Counted from the first letter of the stretch, positions 52,694 to 62,526 are shown. The stretch: 64,000 bases of DNA from Thaumasiovibrio sp047250365 (GCF_047250365.1 NZ_JBLBVL010000004.1:62001-126000); one strand, 5' to 3'. A program made the numbers and translations. Notes: generated from the letters alone by a model not told the origin.

Positions 52694-53590
52694 TTAGTGT
52701 TGAATATTTAGTGTCAACTGGAGATCTAAAGGAGTAGGAGCAAACCGTTTATGCAGTTGGCTTTTTACATGCTCTAGCTCTTCAATTTTTACGGTGTTGC
52801 CATGTTTGGGGTGATAGTTTAGGTTAAGACGCAATTCTCGACCTACTTTGGTTAAGCCAGTTATCTCAATAGGGTGCCCTGTTGCCGCACTAATCGCGTT
52901 AACATTCTTGTTGGCAAGCTCAGTAATTTCTTTACTTGGTGACATCATTAAGAGTTCTCTTGTTGAACTGCGTAGCATATCAAGGGGCACTTTTATGAAG
53001 TAAAATGACATAATACACATCATCAGCGGGTCGGCGTAGACTGCCCAATGCGCAAACGGTGAACGTGAGATAAACCCAGCTACTATAAAGCCAGCCATAA
53101 CAGCAGCGCTCAGTAGGGTATCCATTTGCCACTGTTTAGCTTCTGCGTCAATGAGGTCAGAAGAGAAGTGATGGCTCTTACGTTGTATTACCCACCAACC
53201 AAATCCGCAGCCAATAACGTTAATGAGTCCAAATAGGGTCGCAATAGAGGCATCAATTTCACGGCCGCCGCTAAATAGAGCGGCAATAGCGGCATAAAGT
53301 GAAAAGGCGACAACCGTCAAAATAACGGATGCTTTGATTGCAATAACAACAGGTTCAATTATGGCTCGTCCAAAAGGGAAGTCGGCATCCGAAGGTTTTT
53401 GAATATATCTAGAGGCCAATAGCGACAATAAAGTTAACAGTAAGCTGACTAAGGAGTAGGCGCCATCAAAAAGAATAACTAACGACCCCACCCACAAACC
53501 GAGCAAAAGACCCCCAATAGCAAACAGCGAGGCTAAGAACGCTGAAAAGGTAAGCACTTGTTTTTCATTGTTACTTGTTCTGGCACACAT
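52694..53590 (-). CDS. Cation diffusion facilitator-like transporter with altered metal site
   Basis: The 298-residue protein has five to six membrane helices and a C-terminal cytosolic domain (about 215-298), as in CDF divalent cation exporters (COG3965-like). The usual first-site segment DxxHSxxD reads LFDGAYSLVSL, and the second-site HxxxD area reads AKQWQMDTLLSA, so canonical His ligands are missing in both. It may transport a different ion or have lost activity. It is preceded by an unassigned 388-base gap. Confidence 0.8.
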   Translation of the reverse strand: MCARTSNNEKQVLTFSAFLASLFAIGGLLLGLWVGSLVILFDGAYSLVSLLLTLLSLLASRYIQKPSDADFPFGRAIIEPVVIAIKASVILTVVAFSLYAAIAALFSGGREIDASIATLFGLINVIGCGFGWWVIQRKSHHFSSDLIDAEAKQWQMDTLLSAAVMAGFIVAGFISRSPFAHWAVYADPLMMCIMSFYFIKVPLDMLRSSTRELLMMSPSKEITELANKNVNAISAATGHPIEITGLTKVGRELRLNLNYHPKHGNTVKIEELEHVKSQLHKRFAPTPLDLQLTLNIQH

Positions 53591-53978
53591 AAAATATCTT
53601 CGATAATGAACACATTCACATTGTTAAGTGCTGGCCGATTTATTACAAATCCTATCTGTTGCTCAAACGTTAGCCAACATGGCGATCATATGTTTATTCT
53701 TATATATCAATTAATTACATATAAATAATGCTGCCAATATTTTTGACGGTCACTGAGTGGGGTCACTGAATGGATGAGCTTGGCGGGTGAGGAATGTAGG
53801 CTTACCTTGAGCGGCTAACACGGCGGATAACGTTATCAGTAAAGGGAGCGAGAGAAAATTGGTATAACGGATGCTGATGAGATGTCACTCGCAAAGCATG
53901 CCGCTTTGTGTGTGAAATACCGATATCTAAAGGTATTTTGTTGAGTCGATACACCACTATTTTTCCGCATGGTCACAG
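53591..53978. other. Intergenic stretch without a supported gene
   Basis: Between divergent CDF-like and AraC-type genes. The perfect palindrome GATAACGTTATC at 53826-53837 is a candidate operator for the downstream AraC-type or another regulator. No convincing coding frame was found. Confidence 0.5.
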
Positions 53979-55313
53979 ATGACGACAACTTCCATACTTT
54001 CCGTTATTCAAACGATAGAAAACAGCCTACCTGATGTTCTGTCTGTTGAGTTGATTGCCGCTCGTAGTGGCTTGTCGCGTTCATACCTTCAACGCCAATT
54101 TAAGCAGGCAACGGGGCTGACGATTAGCCAATACCAGCGTTATCGGCTGTTGAGCCTCGCGGCGGAGAAAATCGCTACAACGAACCTACGTATTCTCGAT
54201 ATTGCGATTGAATATGGTTTTGAATCACAAGAGGCGTTTGCCCGAGCATTTAAACGGTTTGCAATGGTGGCACCGAAAAATATACGAAACCAGCCATTGT
54301 GGGCAAAAAGGCTGGCTTGTCAGCCTATCGACAAGGCGATGCTGGATAAGCTGTCGGTAATTCGAGCGTTAGACATGCGCGATGAAGAGCACCCTGCTAT
54401 GCGTTGGGCCTGTTATGCAATTCGGATTTGCAGTGTAAAGAGGGATCCCGTCGTAATTGAAGCTAGAATTCAGTCTGTATTGGCGAAATTTTTAACTAAG
54501 CACTATGCTGCTCAGTTTAATTTGTCCACATTAAAAGTACTCGAGTTTGTTGAGCACTATCAATATGCGAGTGCAAGCTTCCCGCTTGCATTGGGCTTTC
54601 CGGTTGAAGAAGAAGCCCCAATTCCTGCTGACATGTTTGAAGTGAGATTACCAAAACGAAGGATGACGAGCATTGAATTGCCGGATACTGGTTATATTTC
54701 TGCCTTCTTTTTCTATTTGGCCACACGATGTTATGAGGAGCAAAAATATCAAATAATGGAACCGCCGTACTATTGGTCTTTGGCTGAAGATAATGTTTCG
54801 TTGCGAATGTGGTTTCCTGTACGTGAGACAGAAAATGTTGAGAGTGCGGAAGACATTGTTGGTAAGCACACCTTGTTAGACGCGGTAAGCATGACCGTTC
54901 CCGTCAGCACTAAAGTCATGATGCTTTCGCCAGAAAAACATGTTGGCTCCCGACGTTTGTCAACATTGTTCAGTGACTTTCCTGAGGCACTAAAGCAGGT
55001 CGCATTACAGAGTAATGGCTTAGTATTATTTGGTGACCCGTCTCAAAGTGAAGAGGCGCACTATCAGGTCTATTTTTCTGATGAGGGAAGTACAGAGTAT
55101 CAGCGATTATCTGGAATGTATCTCGTTTCGGATTGGCAGGGGGATGATATCAACGCAGTTGAAAATGGTGTTGAGCGTTTGTATCACGCGCTACATCATC
55201 ATTCGAAACTCTACATCGCTTCAGGCGAAGAAATTATTCGCTCTCTTCACATTGACGAGCAGCGTTTTGCATTTCAGTTATTAACGCCAGTGAGGCGACG
55301 TAGAGGGCGGTAG
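53979..55313 (+). CDS. AraC-family regulator with large C-terminal effector-like domain
   Basis: The N-terminal 110 residues form the MarA/Rob-type double HTH (SVELIAARSGLSRSYLQRQF, GFESQEAFARAFKRF). The remaining 330 residues look like one or two GyrI-like ligand-binding domains (paired beta-rich stretches about 190-310 and 340-420), as in Rob or effector-binding regulators. At 444 residues it is longer than Rob (289). Divergent from the CDF-like gene, which could be a target. The effector is unknown. Confidence 0.85.
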   Translation: MTTTSILSVIQTIENSLPDVLSVELIAARSGLSRSYLQRQFKQATGLTISQYQRYRLLSLAAEKIATTNLRILDIAIEYGFESQEAFARAFKRFAMVAPKNIRNQPLWAKRLACQPIDKAMLDKLSVIRALDMRDEEHPAMRWACYAIRICSVKRDPVVIEARIQSVLAKFLTKHYAAQFNLSTLKVLEFVEHYQYASASFPLALGFPVEEEAPIPADMFEVRLPKRRMTSIELPDTGYISAFFFYLATRCYEEQKYQIMEPPYYWSLAEDNVSLRMWFPVRETENVESAEDIVGKHTLLDAVSMTVPVSTKVMMLSPEKHVGSRRLSTLFSDFPEALKQVALQSNGLVLFGDPSQSEEAHYQVYFSDEGSTEYQRLSGMYLVSDWQGDDINAVENGVERLYHALHHHSKLYIASGEEIIRSLHIDEQRFAFQLLTPVRRRRGR

Positions 55314-55358
55314 CGTAGTCGTAGCCCAGTCGGAACAGATTATCTGGGCTACCTTGGA

Positions 55359-56927
55359 TTAGAAATTGTTCATTCGAATCGTTTGGGTTTGCGGCGCATT
55401 ATGGGCAAACTTAATTTGATCCATGGTAGGCATGCCTTGCAGCAGTGGATCGTTGGAGTAACCAAACCCTTCGCTGGGTATACCTCCTGCACCAAACGAG
55501 AGCGTCATGTTTTGGTCAGTATCTTGGAAGGCAAATATGGCATAGTGCCCTGCTGCTAGCTCCTCTATTGTCACACCTTGTGTCACCTCTTCCACCGAAT
55601 AAGGGCGAGCATGCACACTTGCTCCACCCATTAGGTCATCTTTCTCGTCATACACCATGACAAACACCGGGGAGGTTTGATCGACCAGCTGCTTTATTTC
55701 AATGGTTAATGGCATTGGTCCGGTGTTGACACCAGCGCTATCGACGGTTGGTGCGGGGGAATTAACCAGTCCGAAATTTACTGCAATCAGCGCTAAAAAT
55801 GCCGTGGCGGTGAGCAGTCGATTACGCTGCTGAGTGGCGGCAGTGGATTTGCTTTCTCGTTGCCATGCGGGTATCCACAGAGTCGCGGTTAAAAGAGCAA
55901 CGGCAATCAGATAGACGGCCTCGTAGCGTATTTCATTAAGGAATGGGGCGGCGACATAAATCAGCACAGCTTGCCAGCTAAACACATGAAGCGAATGACG
56001 ACCTAGATAACTGAGGGGTCTAAATACGAGTACTTTGGGATAGGATTCAATAATCAACGCGATAAGGTAAACCCAAGTGGCAAGGTTTAGTAAGCGTAAC
56101 CAACCTAATTCGGGTTTGCTGGCTTGCGAGTAGAGGACACCTTGATGAATACCATACTGCGCAAAAGCACCATGGTGAGCGACAAATAGCAGTGCTGCAA
56201 TGATCAACGCTACAACAGTCAAGGCAGGATGACGCCAAGAAAAACTCTCTTTGTGTTGCAAATAACCGAGTGCAGAGCCTGCTATAAATAGTAATTGCCA
56301 CGCGAAGGGGTCGAAGTAACCCGTTTGAACTTGCATCTCGGGTGAAATCGCTTTAAACAGCGGTAAGAGCATGGCATCGCTAATGGAACCACTTGCTAGC
56401 CAGATGCCAATACTGATGAGTAAGACCAGCCACATAAGCCCACGGCGGTAAGCAGCGATAGCAACGGGGAGTATCAACATGAATAGAACGTACAGCGGCA
56501 AAATATCGAAGTAGTTCGGTTTGTTGATTAAAAGCGCACTAAGAATGGACGTCTCAAGGGGTGCTACGAGTATATTGGGTAGATTCGGTCCCATCAGGTG
56601 ACGTGTTGAAGGTAGGTTATATACACAGAAAACCACCCAACCACATACCGCAAGCAAACAAAGCAAATGGTAGCGGTAAATGGTAAAAGCACGGCTGAAG
56701 GCCTTTTTACGAACGTCTAACGATGTAAGCGATGGTTTACTATAAATGGCTCCCGCTAAAAGCGCAGAAATGAACACAAAGCCTTCCGCAGAGCCGAATT
56801 GTCCTAGGGGCTGTTGAGTAAAAAGTTGGAGGATAGAGCGCCCGCCACTAATCCAAATTAAATGGTTAATTGTCATCAGTACGAGCAGCAAACCGCGAAT
56901 GCTGTCTAATGCAGGGATTCGTTTCAT
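55359..56927 (-). CDS. OpgC-like membrane acyltransferase fused to DUF2141-like domain
   Basis: The 522-residue protein starts ALDSIRGLLLVLMTINHLIW, as in OpgC/acyltransferase-3 type membrane enzymes, and has about ten helices to residue 380. OpgC adds succinyl groups to osmoregulated periplasmic glucans. The C-terminal 120 residues, after a linker, carry a DUF2141-like beta domain: VFVMVYDEKDDL, AAGHYAIFAFQDTDQN and GIPSEGFGYSND. That domain would be periplasmic and could bind the glycan. AAGGAGA precedes the ATG. The substrate is inferred only. Confidence 0.8.
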   Translation of the reverse strand: MKRIPALDSIRGLLLVLMTINHLIWISGGRSILQLFTQQPLGQFGSAEGFVFISALLAGAIYSKPSLTSLDVRKKAFSRAFTIYRYHLLCLLAVCGWVVFCVYNLPSTRHLMGPNLPNILVAPLETSILSALLINKPNYFDILPLYVLFMLILPVAIAAYRRGLMWLVLLISIGIWLASGSISDAMLLPLFKAISPEMQVQTGYFDPFAWQLLFIAGSALGYLQHKESFSWRHPALTVVALIIAALLFVAHHGAFAQYGIHQGVLYSQASKPELGWLRLLNLATWVYLIALIIESYPKVLVFRPLSYLGRHSLHVFSWQAVLIYVAAPFLNEIRYEAVYLIAVALLTATLWIPAWQRESKSTAATQQRNRLLTATAFLALIAVNFGLVNSPAPTVDSAGVNTGPMPLTIEIKQLVDQTSPVFVMVYDEKDDLMGGASVHARPYSVEEVTQGVTIEELAAGHYAIFAFQDTDQNMTLSFGAGGIPSEGFGYSNDPLLQGMPTMDQIKFAHNAPQTQTIRMNNF

Positions 56928-57143
56928 TTTTTTCTCCTTAATTAATAGACAAATTGATTGTGTAGCAAGGAAAATGAAAGATCTGACCGAATGTGCGCTT
57001 GTTGACTGTTGCGGTGTTTATATTCATCATTGGTATAAACTATGAGCGATCAGTAACGAGTAATGCCTAGATCATTGTTTGGTGCATTTATTGAGGATGA
57101 AGTGAATAGCGTTTATTTGATGTTGGTAAAGTGGATATAAAAC

Positions 57144-57707
57144 ATGGAAGACAAATATAACTCAATATCAGTGGTAGTAGATAGAAAGGTGCTGCCAGGA
57201 AAATTGGAAGAGTTTAAAGGCTATATTGAAAATATTATTGACGCATCCAGCAAGTATTCTGGTTACCTGGGCACTGATGTCATCAACCCTGAGGGAGAGA
57301 ACCGCTATATCATTGTTTTTAGGTTCTTATCTAAAAAAGAATTGGATCACTGGACGGCCTCTGAGGAGCGGGATTTTTGGATCAAAAAAATTGATCAAGT
57401 GATCGAAAAGGCAACACAACCTATATCACTCACCGGTATGGAGCGCTGGTTTGTTGTCTCTAATTCGAGTGATTTTGTTCCGCCGCCAAGGTATAAAATG
57501 GCGATAGTGACCTATCTAGCGATTGCGCCCACATTAATGATCTTTGATCTGCTGTTCGGTCAGTACTTTGCTAGTTTACCGAGGTACTTGATATTTTTCG
57601 CGACGAGTCCATTTATTGTTGCTTTAATGACTTATGCTGTTATGCCAATGATGACCAAAGTATGTAATAGTTTTTTATATTCCAAAGCGAAGCCTAAGCA
57701 TAAATGA
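57144..57707 (+). CDS. Antibiotic biosynthesis monooxygenase-domain protein with C-terminal membrane helices
   Basis: The first 95 residues (VVVDRKVLPGKLEEFKGYI...FRFLSKKELDHWTASEER) fit the ABM dimeric alpha/beta-barrel fold. Residues about 115-175 form two membrane helices, followed by a basic tail. ABM-plus-membrane proteins are known in bacteria, but their activity is not settled. No oxidoreductase partner is adjacent. Confidence 0.8.
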   Translation: MEDKYNSISVVVDRKVLPGKLEEFKGYIENIIDASSKYSGYLGTDVINPEGENRYIIVFRFLSKKELDHWTASEERDFWIKKIDQVIEKATQPISLTGMERWFVVSNSSDFVPPPRYKMAIVTYLAIAPTLMIFDLLFGQYFASLPRYLIFFATSPFIVALMTYAVMPMMTKVCNSFLYSKAKPKHK

Positions 57708-57748
57708 ACGTAGCTCAGGTCGGTATTGCATGCTTCTAGCTTGGCAGA

Positions 57749-58627
57749 CTAAAAATCAAACAAGTAGTCGCTTAGCTTATCGATTAACCACGTCATCCCA
57801 GGGTGCTCTTGCATGCCGGCAGATGAGAACATGCAGTACTCTTCTTGGGTTAAACCATAAGTATGTTTGATCACCGCGAGGGTCTCTTGACGGAGTAAGT
57901 GACGTATCAGTGGTTCAGGTAATACTCCCCATGCATCTTCAGTTTGGATCGTGTTGAGCATGTAATCAAAACTGGAGAAACCGATGTATTTGCGAGAGAA
58001 CGGTTGAAGTTCGGGATTATCTTTTTCATTAAGGTATGCGATTGAGGCTTGCATTGCATTACGTAGATCATCATCGCTAACTCGGCGCTTCTTACTCAGA
58101 GGGTGGCCAGCTTTACAGACAGACATCATTCGAATTTTACCGATAGGTTGCGAGACGATGCGAGGGTCATCAATGCGCTCGTAATCAACACCAAAAGCAA
58201 AATCGACTTGCTGTGTTTCGACTAAGTTGGCCAAATCACCACTTGATGCCAATACGATGTTGAAAGACGTTGCTGCAAAACGCTTATTTAGTTGATGGGA
58301 TAGGTCTTGCCAAAGATCATCAGGCAGTGAGTCGTCTCGTGCTATCCATACCTCAGCATTAAATTCGCCAGATACCTGTAAACAAGTTTGCTTGATCCGT
58401 GACTCGGTCACCAAGAGGTTTTCACAGTCTTTGAAAATGGCTTTACCCGCTTCAGAGAGCATAACCTTGTTTCCGGATCGCACAAAAAGTGCCACATCGA
58501 GTTCTTTCTCTAAGGCTTTAATGGCCATACTAAGGCTGGTGCGGTTGCACTCGAGTTGACGTGCCGCTTCTGAAATTGAGCCAGTATCTGCAATGCGGCA
58601 AAAAGCCGCTACCTGTGATAGGTTCAT
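57749..58627 (-). CDS. LysR-family transcriptional regulator
   Basis: The 292-residue protein has an N-terminal winged HTH (FCRIADTGSISEAARQLECNRTSLSMAIKALEKEL) and an effector-binding domain (about 90-290). An unusual Cys sits in the recognition helix region (LECNRTS). It lies 92 bases downstream of the deaminase gene on the same strand. The regulated pathway cannot be read from sequence. Confidence 0.9.
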   Translation of the reverse strand: MNLSQVAAFCRIADTGSISEAARQLECNRTSLSMAIKALEKELDVALFVRSGNKVMLSEAGKAIFKDCENLLVTESRIKQTCLQVSGEFNAEVWIARDDSLPDDLWQDLSHQLNKRFAATSFNIVLASSGDLANLVETQQVDFAFGVDYERIDDPRIVSQPIGKIRMMSVCKAGHPLSKKRRVSDDDLRNAMQASIAYLNEKDNPELQPFSRKYIGFSSFDYMLNTIQTEDAWGVLPEPLIRHLLRQETLAVIKHTYGLTQEEYCMFSSAGMQEHPGMTWLIDKLSDYLFDF

Positions 58628-58719
58628 CGGGTGTCCTGTTCTCTTGCCTAATCACAGGATACCGAATTTTAAAGGATTTTCCAGACATACCGTCAACTCA
58701 TTGTCGGCGTATTTTTGCG

Positions 58720-59739
58720 CTAATCAGCAAACTCATCATCATGACCAAGGTAACTCATCATTATGCTAATCATATCGGCTTTGCGCTCTGTCGTTGCGAA
58801 GCTTGCTTCAATTGCGTTAAGGGTTAGTTGGCCGAGCTCATCATGGGTTAAATGGTGAGCCTGCTGCACTGCTAATAGGTTGTCGAAGATGTCGGCATTA
58901 AAATAGCTGGGTGAATCACTGTTGATGGTGATACATAAGCCTTGGCGTAGCAACTGGGCAATATTGTGCTCTGCAATGTTATCCACCACACCAAGTTTGA
59001 CGTTAGATATTGGGCACATAGTGAGGGGAATGCGATGATTTAAGAGATGTTCTACGAGCGTGCTATCTTGCGTTGCACTAACGCCGTGGTCGATGCGATC
59101 AACTTGTAATTGCGTTAGCGCCTGCCAGATGTACTCAGGCCCTGCGCTTTCACCGGCATGAGCAACGGCTTTAAAGTCCAGTTGACGAGCGCGGGCGAAC
59201 ACCTCTCTAAACAGTAGCGGAGGGTAACCGGGTTCTGTCGAATCTAATCCGATTGCATGGATAGTGTTTCGATAGTTGGCGAGTTCTTCAAGAAGTTGCA
59301 TCGCTTGTGGCTGAGGCTTATCACGGAGAAAGCAGGCGATCAGTTGGTGGCTGATCTGATATTCATTTTCTGCTTTTTTAAGGGCTTCGCTGATCCCCGC
59401 AATTTGAGTTTCTAGTGTAACACCTCGGGATATGTGGGCTTGGGGGTCAAAGAAAATTTCACAATGCATAACGTTATTCTCAGCACATTGGCTGAGGTAG
59501 TGCCATGTCAGGGTAAAGAAGTCTTCTTTGCTTTGCAGTACCTGACAACCTAGAAAATAGAGTTCTAGGAAATCGTCCATGGAATCAAATTTGTAAGCTT
59601 CTTCTAGCGCACTGAGTGTGGGGTAGGGCAAAATAATGTTGTTTTTGTGCGCTAACTGGAGCATTAATTCTGCCGTCATTGCTCCTTCAATGTGTAAGTG
59701 AAGTTCAACTTTAGGCATTTGCTTAAGAAAAGATTCCAT
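58720..59739 (-). CDS. Adenine/adenosine deaminase-superfamily enzyme
   Basis: The 339-residue enzyme has the deaminase metal ligands: His14/His16 in ELHLHIEG, His194 in AVAHAGE with catalytic Glu197, His218 in DRIDHGV and Asp275 in NSDSPSYF. Phrasing is closer to bacterial adenine deaminases of the ADA family than to classical Add. The second Asp of the usual DDP motif is Ser276 here, which may change purine recognition. No purine riboswitch is visible upstream, unlike Vibrio vulnificus add. It likely yields hypoxanthine or inosine. Confidence 0.85.
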   Translation of the reverse strand: MESFLKQMPKVELHLHIEGAMTAELMLQLAHKNNIILPYPTLSALEEAYKFDSMDDFLELYFLGCQVLQSKEDFFTLTWHYLSQCAENNVMHCEIFFDPQAHISRGVTLETQIAGISEALKKAENEYQISHQLIACFLRDKPQPQAMQLLEELANYRNTIHAIGLDSTEPGYPPLLFREVFARARQLDFKAVAHAGESAGPEYIWQALTQLQVDRIDHGVSATQDSTLVEHLLNHRIPLTMCPISNVKLGVVDNIAEHNIAQLLRQGLCITINSDSPSYFNADIFDNLLAVQQAHHLTHDELGQLTLNAIEASFATTERKADMISIMMSYLGHDDEFAD

Positions 59740-59848
59740 GTCACACCATTTTTGATTGTTTGCAGATAAATATAGCTACAAATGGCCCAAATAGTGTGAG
59801 GAATTTAGGTGAGCTAAGCCATAGGGTTTAGCTCGTTGGTCAATGAGA

Positions 59849-60832
59849 TTAATCGAAGATTAAATTGTCCATGATCGGGATAAGTCGACCAATTTCTGGC
59901 TTGGTAACTGTGTCGTTAGCACCAAGCTGCATAGCTTTATGGCGGTTGTCATCACTCATTAATGAAGAGAACATGACAATTGGAAGGGTTTGATAAGTGC
60001 TATTTTCACGTAGTCGCTTCAGCAGGTGCATACCATCCATTTTGGGCATTTCAACATCGCTGACGATAGCGTCAAGCAACTCAGTCACTTGGCTATTTTC
60101 ATCCTTAGAGATGCGTTCAAACTCGATTAATTTCTCAAGCGCTTCTCCTCCATCTCGTGCCGATATAATATTGTATCCGGCAGAGCGCAGCGTGTTTTCA
60201 ATGAGGCTTCGAATGAAGGCAGAGTCGTCCACCACCATGATAGTTTTCCCCGCTCGGCGTGATATGGTTTTCTGATGGCGATCAACGGCACTGTCAGTGT
60301 TAATATCATATTTTTCCATGCTAAGTTCAGGGTTTATATCCGCAATGATTTTTTCAAAATCAAGGATCATGATTAGCCGTTTGTCTTGACGTACAACAGC
60401 AACCACACAATCTTGCTCTCCTGACTCTAAGAACTGGCTTGGAGATTCAACCTGTTCCCAAGAGATACGGTGAATACGACTGATGCTGTCGATGAGAAAA
60501 CCATTCGTCATATTGTTGAAGTCGGTAACAATAACAAATTTGTTGTCGTTATTGTCGCGAGTAGGAACACGTAACCAACCCGCCAGGTCAACAAGTGGAG
60601 TGAGTTTATCGCGCGATGAAAAAACACCAATCATATGAGTTTGGGCGTTAGGGTAGTCCGTCGTTTCTGGAACTTGTATCACTTCGCGCACTTTTGCGAC
60701 GTTAATGCCGTAATGGCAGGTTTTAGTTTCTCCATTCGGAAGTATTTTATGTAGATGAAATTCAATGATTTCGAGTTCATTGGTACCGCTTTCGGTTAAT
60801 ATCGTACTGCTTAGATCGTCTTTATAGCTCAT
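59849..60832 (-). CDS. cheV: Chemotaxis coupling protein CheV
   Basis: The 327-residue protein joins a CheW-like coupling domain (about 20-165; YGINVAKVREVI, PLVDLAGWL) and a response-regulator receiver (about 197-325) with acidic pocket Asp202/Asp203 and phospho-acceptor Asp259 in VSDVEMPKMDG, and the conserved VTKPE Lys. It links chemoreceptors to CheA in the cytoplasm and may aid adaptation. It is monocistronic. Confidence 0.95.
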   Translation of the reverse strand: MSYKDDLSSTILTESGTNELEIIEFHLHKILPNGETKTCHYGINVAKVREVIQVPETTDYPNAQTHMIGVFSSRDKLTPLVDLAGWLRVPTRDNNDNKFVIVTDFNNMTNGFLIDSISRIHRISWEQVESPSQFLESGEQDCVVAVVRQDKRLIMILDFEKIIADINPELSMEKYDINTDSAVDRHQKTISRRAGKTIMVVDDSAFIRSLIENTLRSAGYNIISARDGGEALEKLIEFERISKDENSQVTELLDAIVSDVEMPKMDGMHLLKRLRENSTYQTLPIVMFSSLMSDDNRHKAMQLGANDTVTKPEIGRLIPIMDNLIFD

Positions 60833-61115
60833 AACTGGTCACATCAAAAATGGCTTGCTAGTTTATTCAGCGACCGGAAATCCTAATTGTAGAAATCCGT
60901 TCTTAGAGAGTGGTTACTTCCATGCATAACATTTTGTTTTATTGGGCCAAATACTGTAATGCGCCAGAGCCGACTTGTCTATGTAGAGTGTCATTGGATG
61001 TGACGTAGAATGGTGATAGATGCGTCAGCAGCAGTGCTTGCTGACACAGAGTAATGGTGCAAAATGGCACGATATTTGGCGCACGTATGACGCCATTAAA
61101 TTATACCCTTGAGGG

Positions 61116-61280
61116 TTAGCGAAATTTCCTTCCGGTATGCATGCCTTGTTTACCCGTTCCCCCTTGGTGGTGCTCGATGGTAACGCCCATTTCTTGAAGT
61201 AAAAACTGTTTCATGGCATCGGCTTCTCGACTATTCTCGGGGCGCCAGTTAGCAATTATTTTCGCTTTTTCACTATTCAT
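61116..61280 (-). CDS. Small hypothetical protein
   Basis: The start at 61280 (AGGA close upstream) gives 54 residues, MNSEKAKIIANWRPENSREADAM then KQFLLQEMGVTIEHHQGGTG and a basic end. It is soluble and charged, with no recognised domain. The preceding 283 bases (60833-61115) show no feature. Confidence 0.55.
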   Translation of the reverse strand: MNSEKAKIIANWRPENSREADAMKQFLLQEMGVTIEHHQGGTGKQGMHTGRKFR

Positions 61281-61408
61281 CGTCCTGACTCTCTGTTGGT
61301 GACTAATTGGGGTAGTTATAAATATAGCAAATTCCAATACACCCACTATGCAACATGTCTCGCATGGTTGCAACTGGCTATTTAGGGCAAGAGATAGTGA
61401 GGGAAAAT

Positions 61409-61434
61409 AAGGCAGCGTTAGGTTGCTGCCTTTT
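61409..61434 (-). terminator. Terminator-like hairpin of the YfcZ/YiiS-family gene
   Basis: AAGGCAGC/GCTGCCTT with an 8-base loop; on the minus strand TTATTTT follows the stem. It lies about 17 bases after the stop. Confidence 0.75.
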
Positions 61435-61450
61435 GTCGGCGGTTCAGCAA

Positions 61451-61738
61451 TTAACGAATTGAGCGGCTACGAAGTTCAAAGATGAGCTTTTCCGCACTGC
61501 ATTCGAATTGAATATTGGCGTTCAGTTTTCCGTCAACATAAGCTGACTGTACGGTGACGCGTTCATTGACTTCGTTTGCTAGCACAACAAATTTGTTCAG
61601 CTCTTGAACTGCTTCTTCTTGAGATGGGGCTGTAATGAAGACGTTGGCAATATCGTCCCCTTCTTTGATGATAAAGCCCATTTCTGCGCTCACACCACAT
61701 GCTTCGCATGTTTCTAATTCATTTGTTTTATCTATCAT
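61451..61738 (-). CDS. YfcZ/YiiS-family protein (DUF406)
   Basis: The 95-residue protein matches the YfcZ/YiiS family: CEACGVSAEMGFIIKEGDD, then AEKLIFELRSRSI. AAGGAAT is well placed before the ATG. The start has a CxxC (Cys11, Cys14). The biochemical role is not known. Confidence 0.88.
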   Translation of the reverse strand: MIDKTNELETCEACGVSAEMGFIIKEGDDIANVFITAPSQEEAVQELNKFVVLANEVNERVTVQSAYVDGKLNANIQFECSAEKLIFELRSRSIR

Positions 61739-61999
61739 TTTAATATTCCTTTGGAAGACTTAGTGCCATTTTATCGTGTTGCTTCGTTAAGAGCTACCAC
61801 TGCAATGACATGTGTATTATTTATATTATTCAAGTGCTGATTAACCAGTTTCAATGCCATGTGTTGCATTGATGTAAAATTGTGTAACGTTTGATTCTAC
61901 ATATAAAAATAGTCACAAAAATAAGAATTGAAGGGCTATTCCGTTATTTCACCCCTCAATTCGCGCTAATCTAAACAATAACAGTTGTAAGGGGGCGTC

Positions 62000-62449
62000 A
62001 TGAATCAGAAAGTTTTAACAATTAGTCAGGTACAATCTTTTGAGTACCCTTGTGCTGTTCAGGTGTGGGTTCAATCTGTTAAACAACAAGCGCAGTGGCA
62101 GGATAAAAAAGAGGTCATGTCTTTCCGTCGCCTGTTGTTGCAAGATTACCTTCCAAACTTAGAGTGCTATGCGATTCGAAACGAGAAGCAGCAAATTTTA
62201 GGGCTTATTGGCCTTGCGAATAAGCAAGTGTTTCTGTTATCCGTATTACCGGGTTACCAACGAAATGGCTTGGCCAAGCGGTTGATAAACTACGCGATTA
62301 ATGAGTTTGGTGTTTACAAGGTAAATGTGCCGGCTTCTAATCGCCCAGCATTAGAGCTATTTCATGCGCAGGGCTTTTACAGTGTTGCCCGACACGACAA
62401 GGATTATATAGGTAGGGCGATGCCTTGGTATCAGCTCGTGCATTTTTAA
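62000..62449 (+). CDS. GNAT-family N-acetyltransferase
   Basis: The 149-residue protein has the GNAT fold: QILGLIGLANKQVFLLSVLPGYQRNGLAKRLI contains strand four and the acetyl-CoA-binding P-loop QRNGLAK. The late NRPALELFHAQGFYSV is typical. GGGGGCG precedes the ATG. The acceptor is unknown. Confidence 0.9.
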   Translation: MNQKVLTISQVQSFEYPCAVQVWVQSVKQQAQWQDKKEVMSFRRLLLQDYLPNLECYAIRNEKQQILGLIGLANKQVFLLSVLPGYQRNGLAKRLINYAINEFGVYKVNVPASNRPALELFHAQGFYSVARHDKDYIGRAMPWYQLVHF

Positions 62450-62526
62450 CTATGCGTAAACACTGAGTGACAGTGCTCCTTTACAGCCAATCAAAGAAAA
62501 GAATGGTTGAGATATGACAAATACGA

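Noticed and set aside
59740..59848. Adenine riboswitch upstream of the deaminase
   Set aside because: The minus-strand leader has no TTTCTAC core and no kissing-loop pair.
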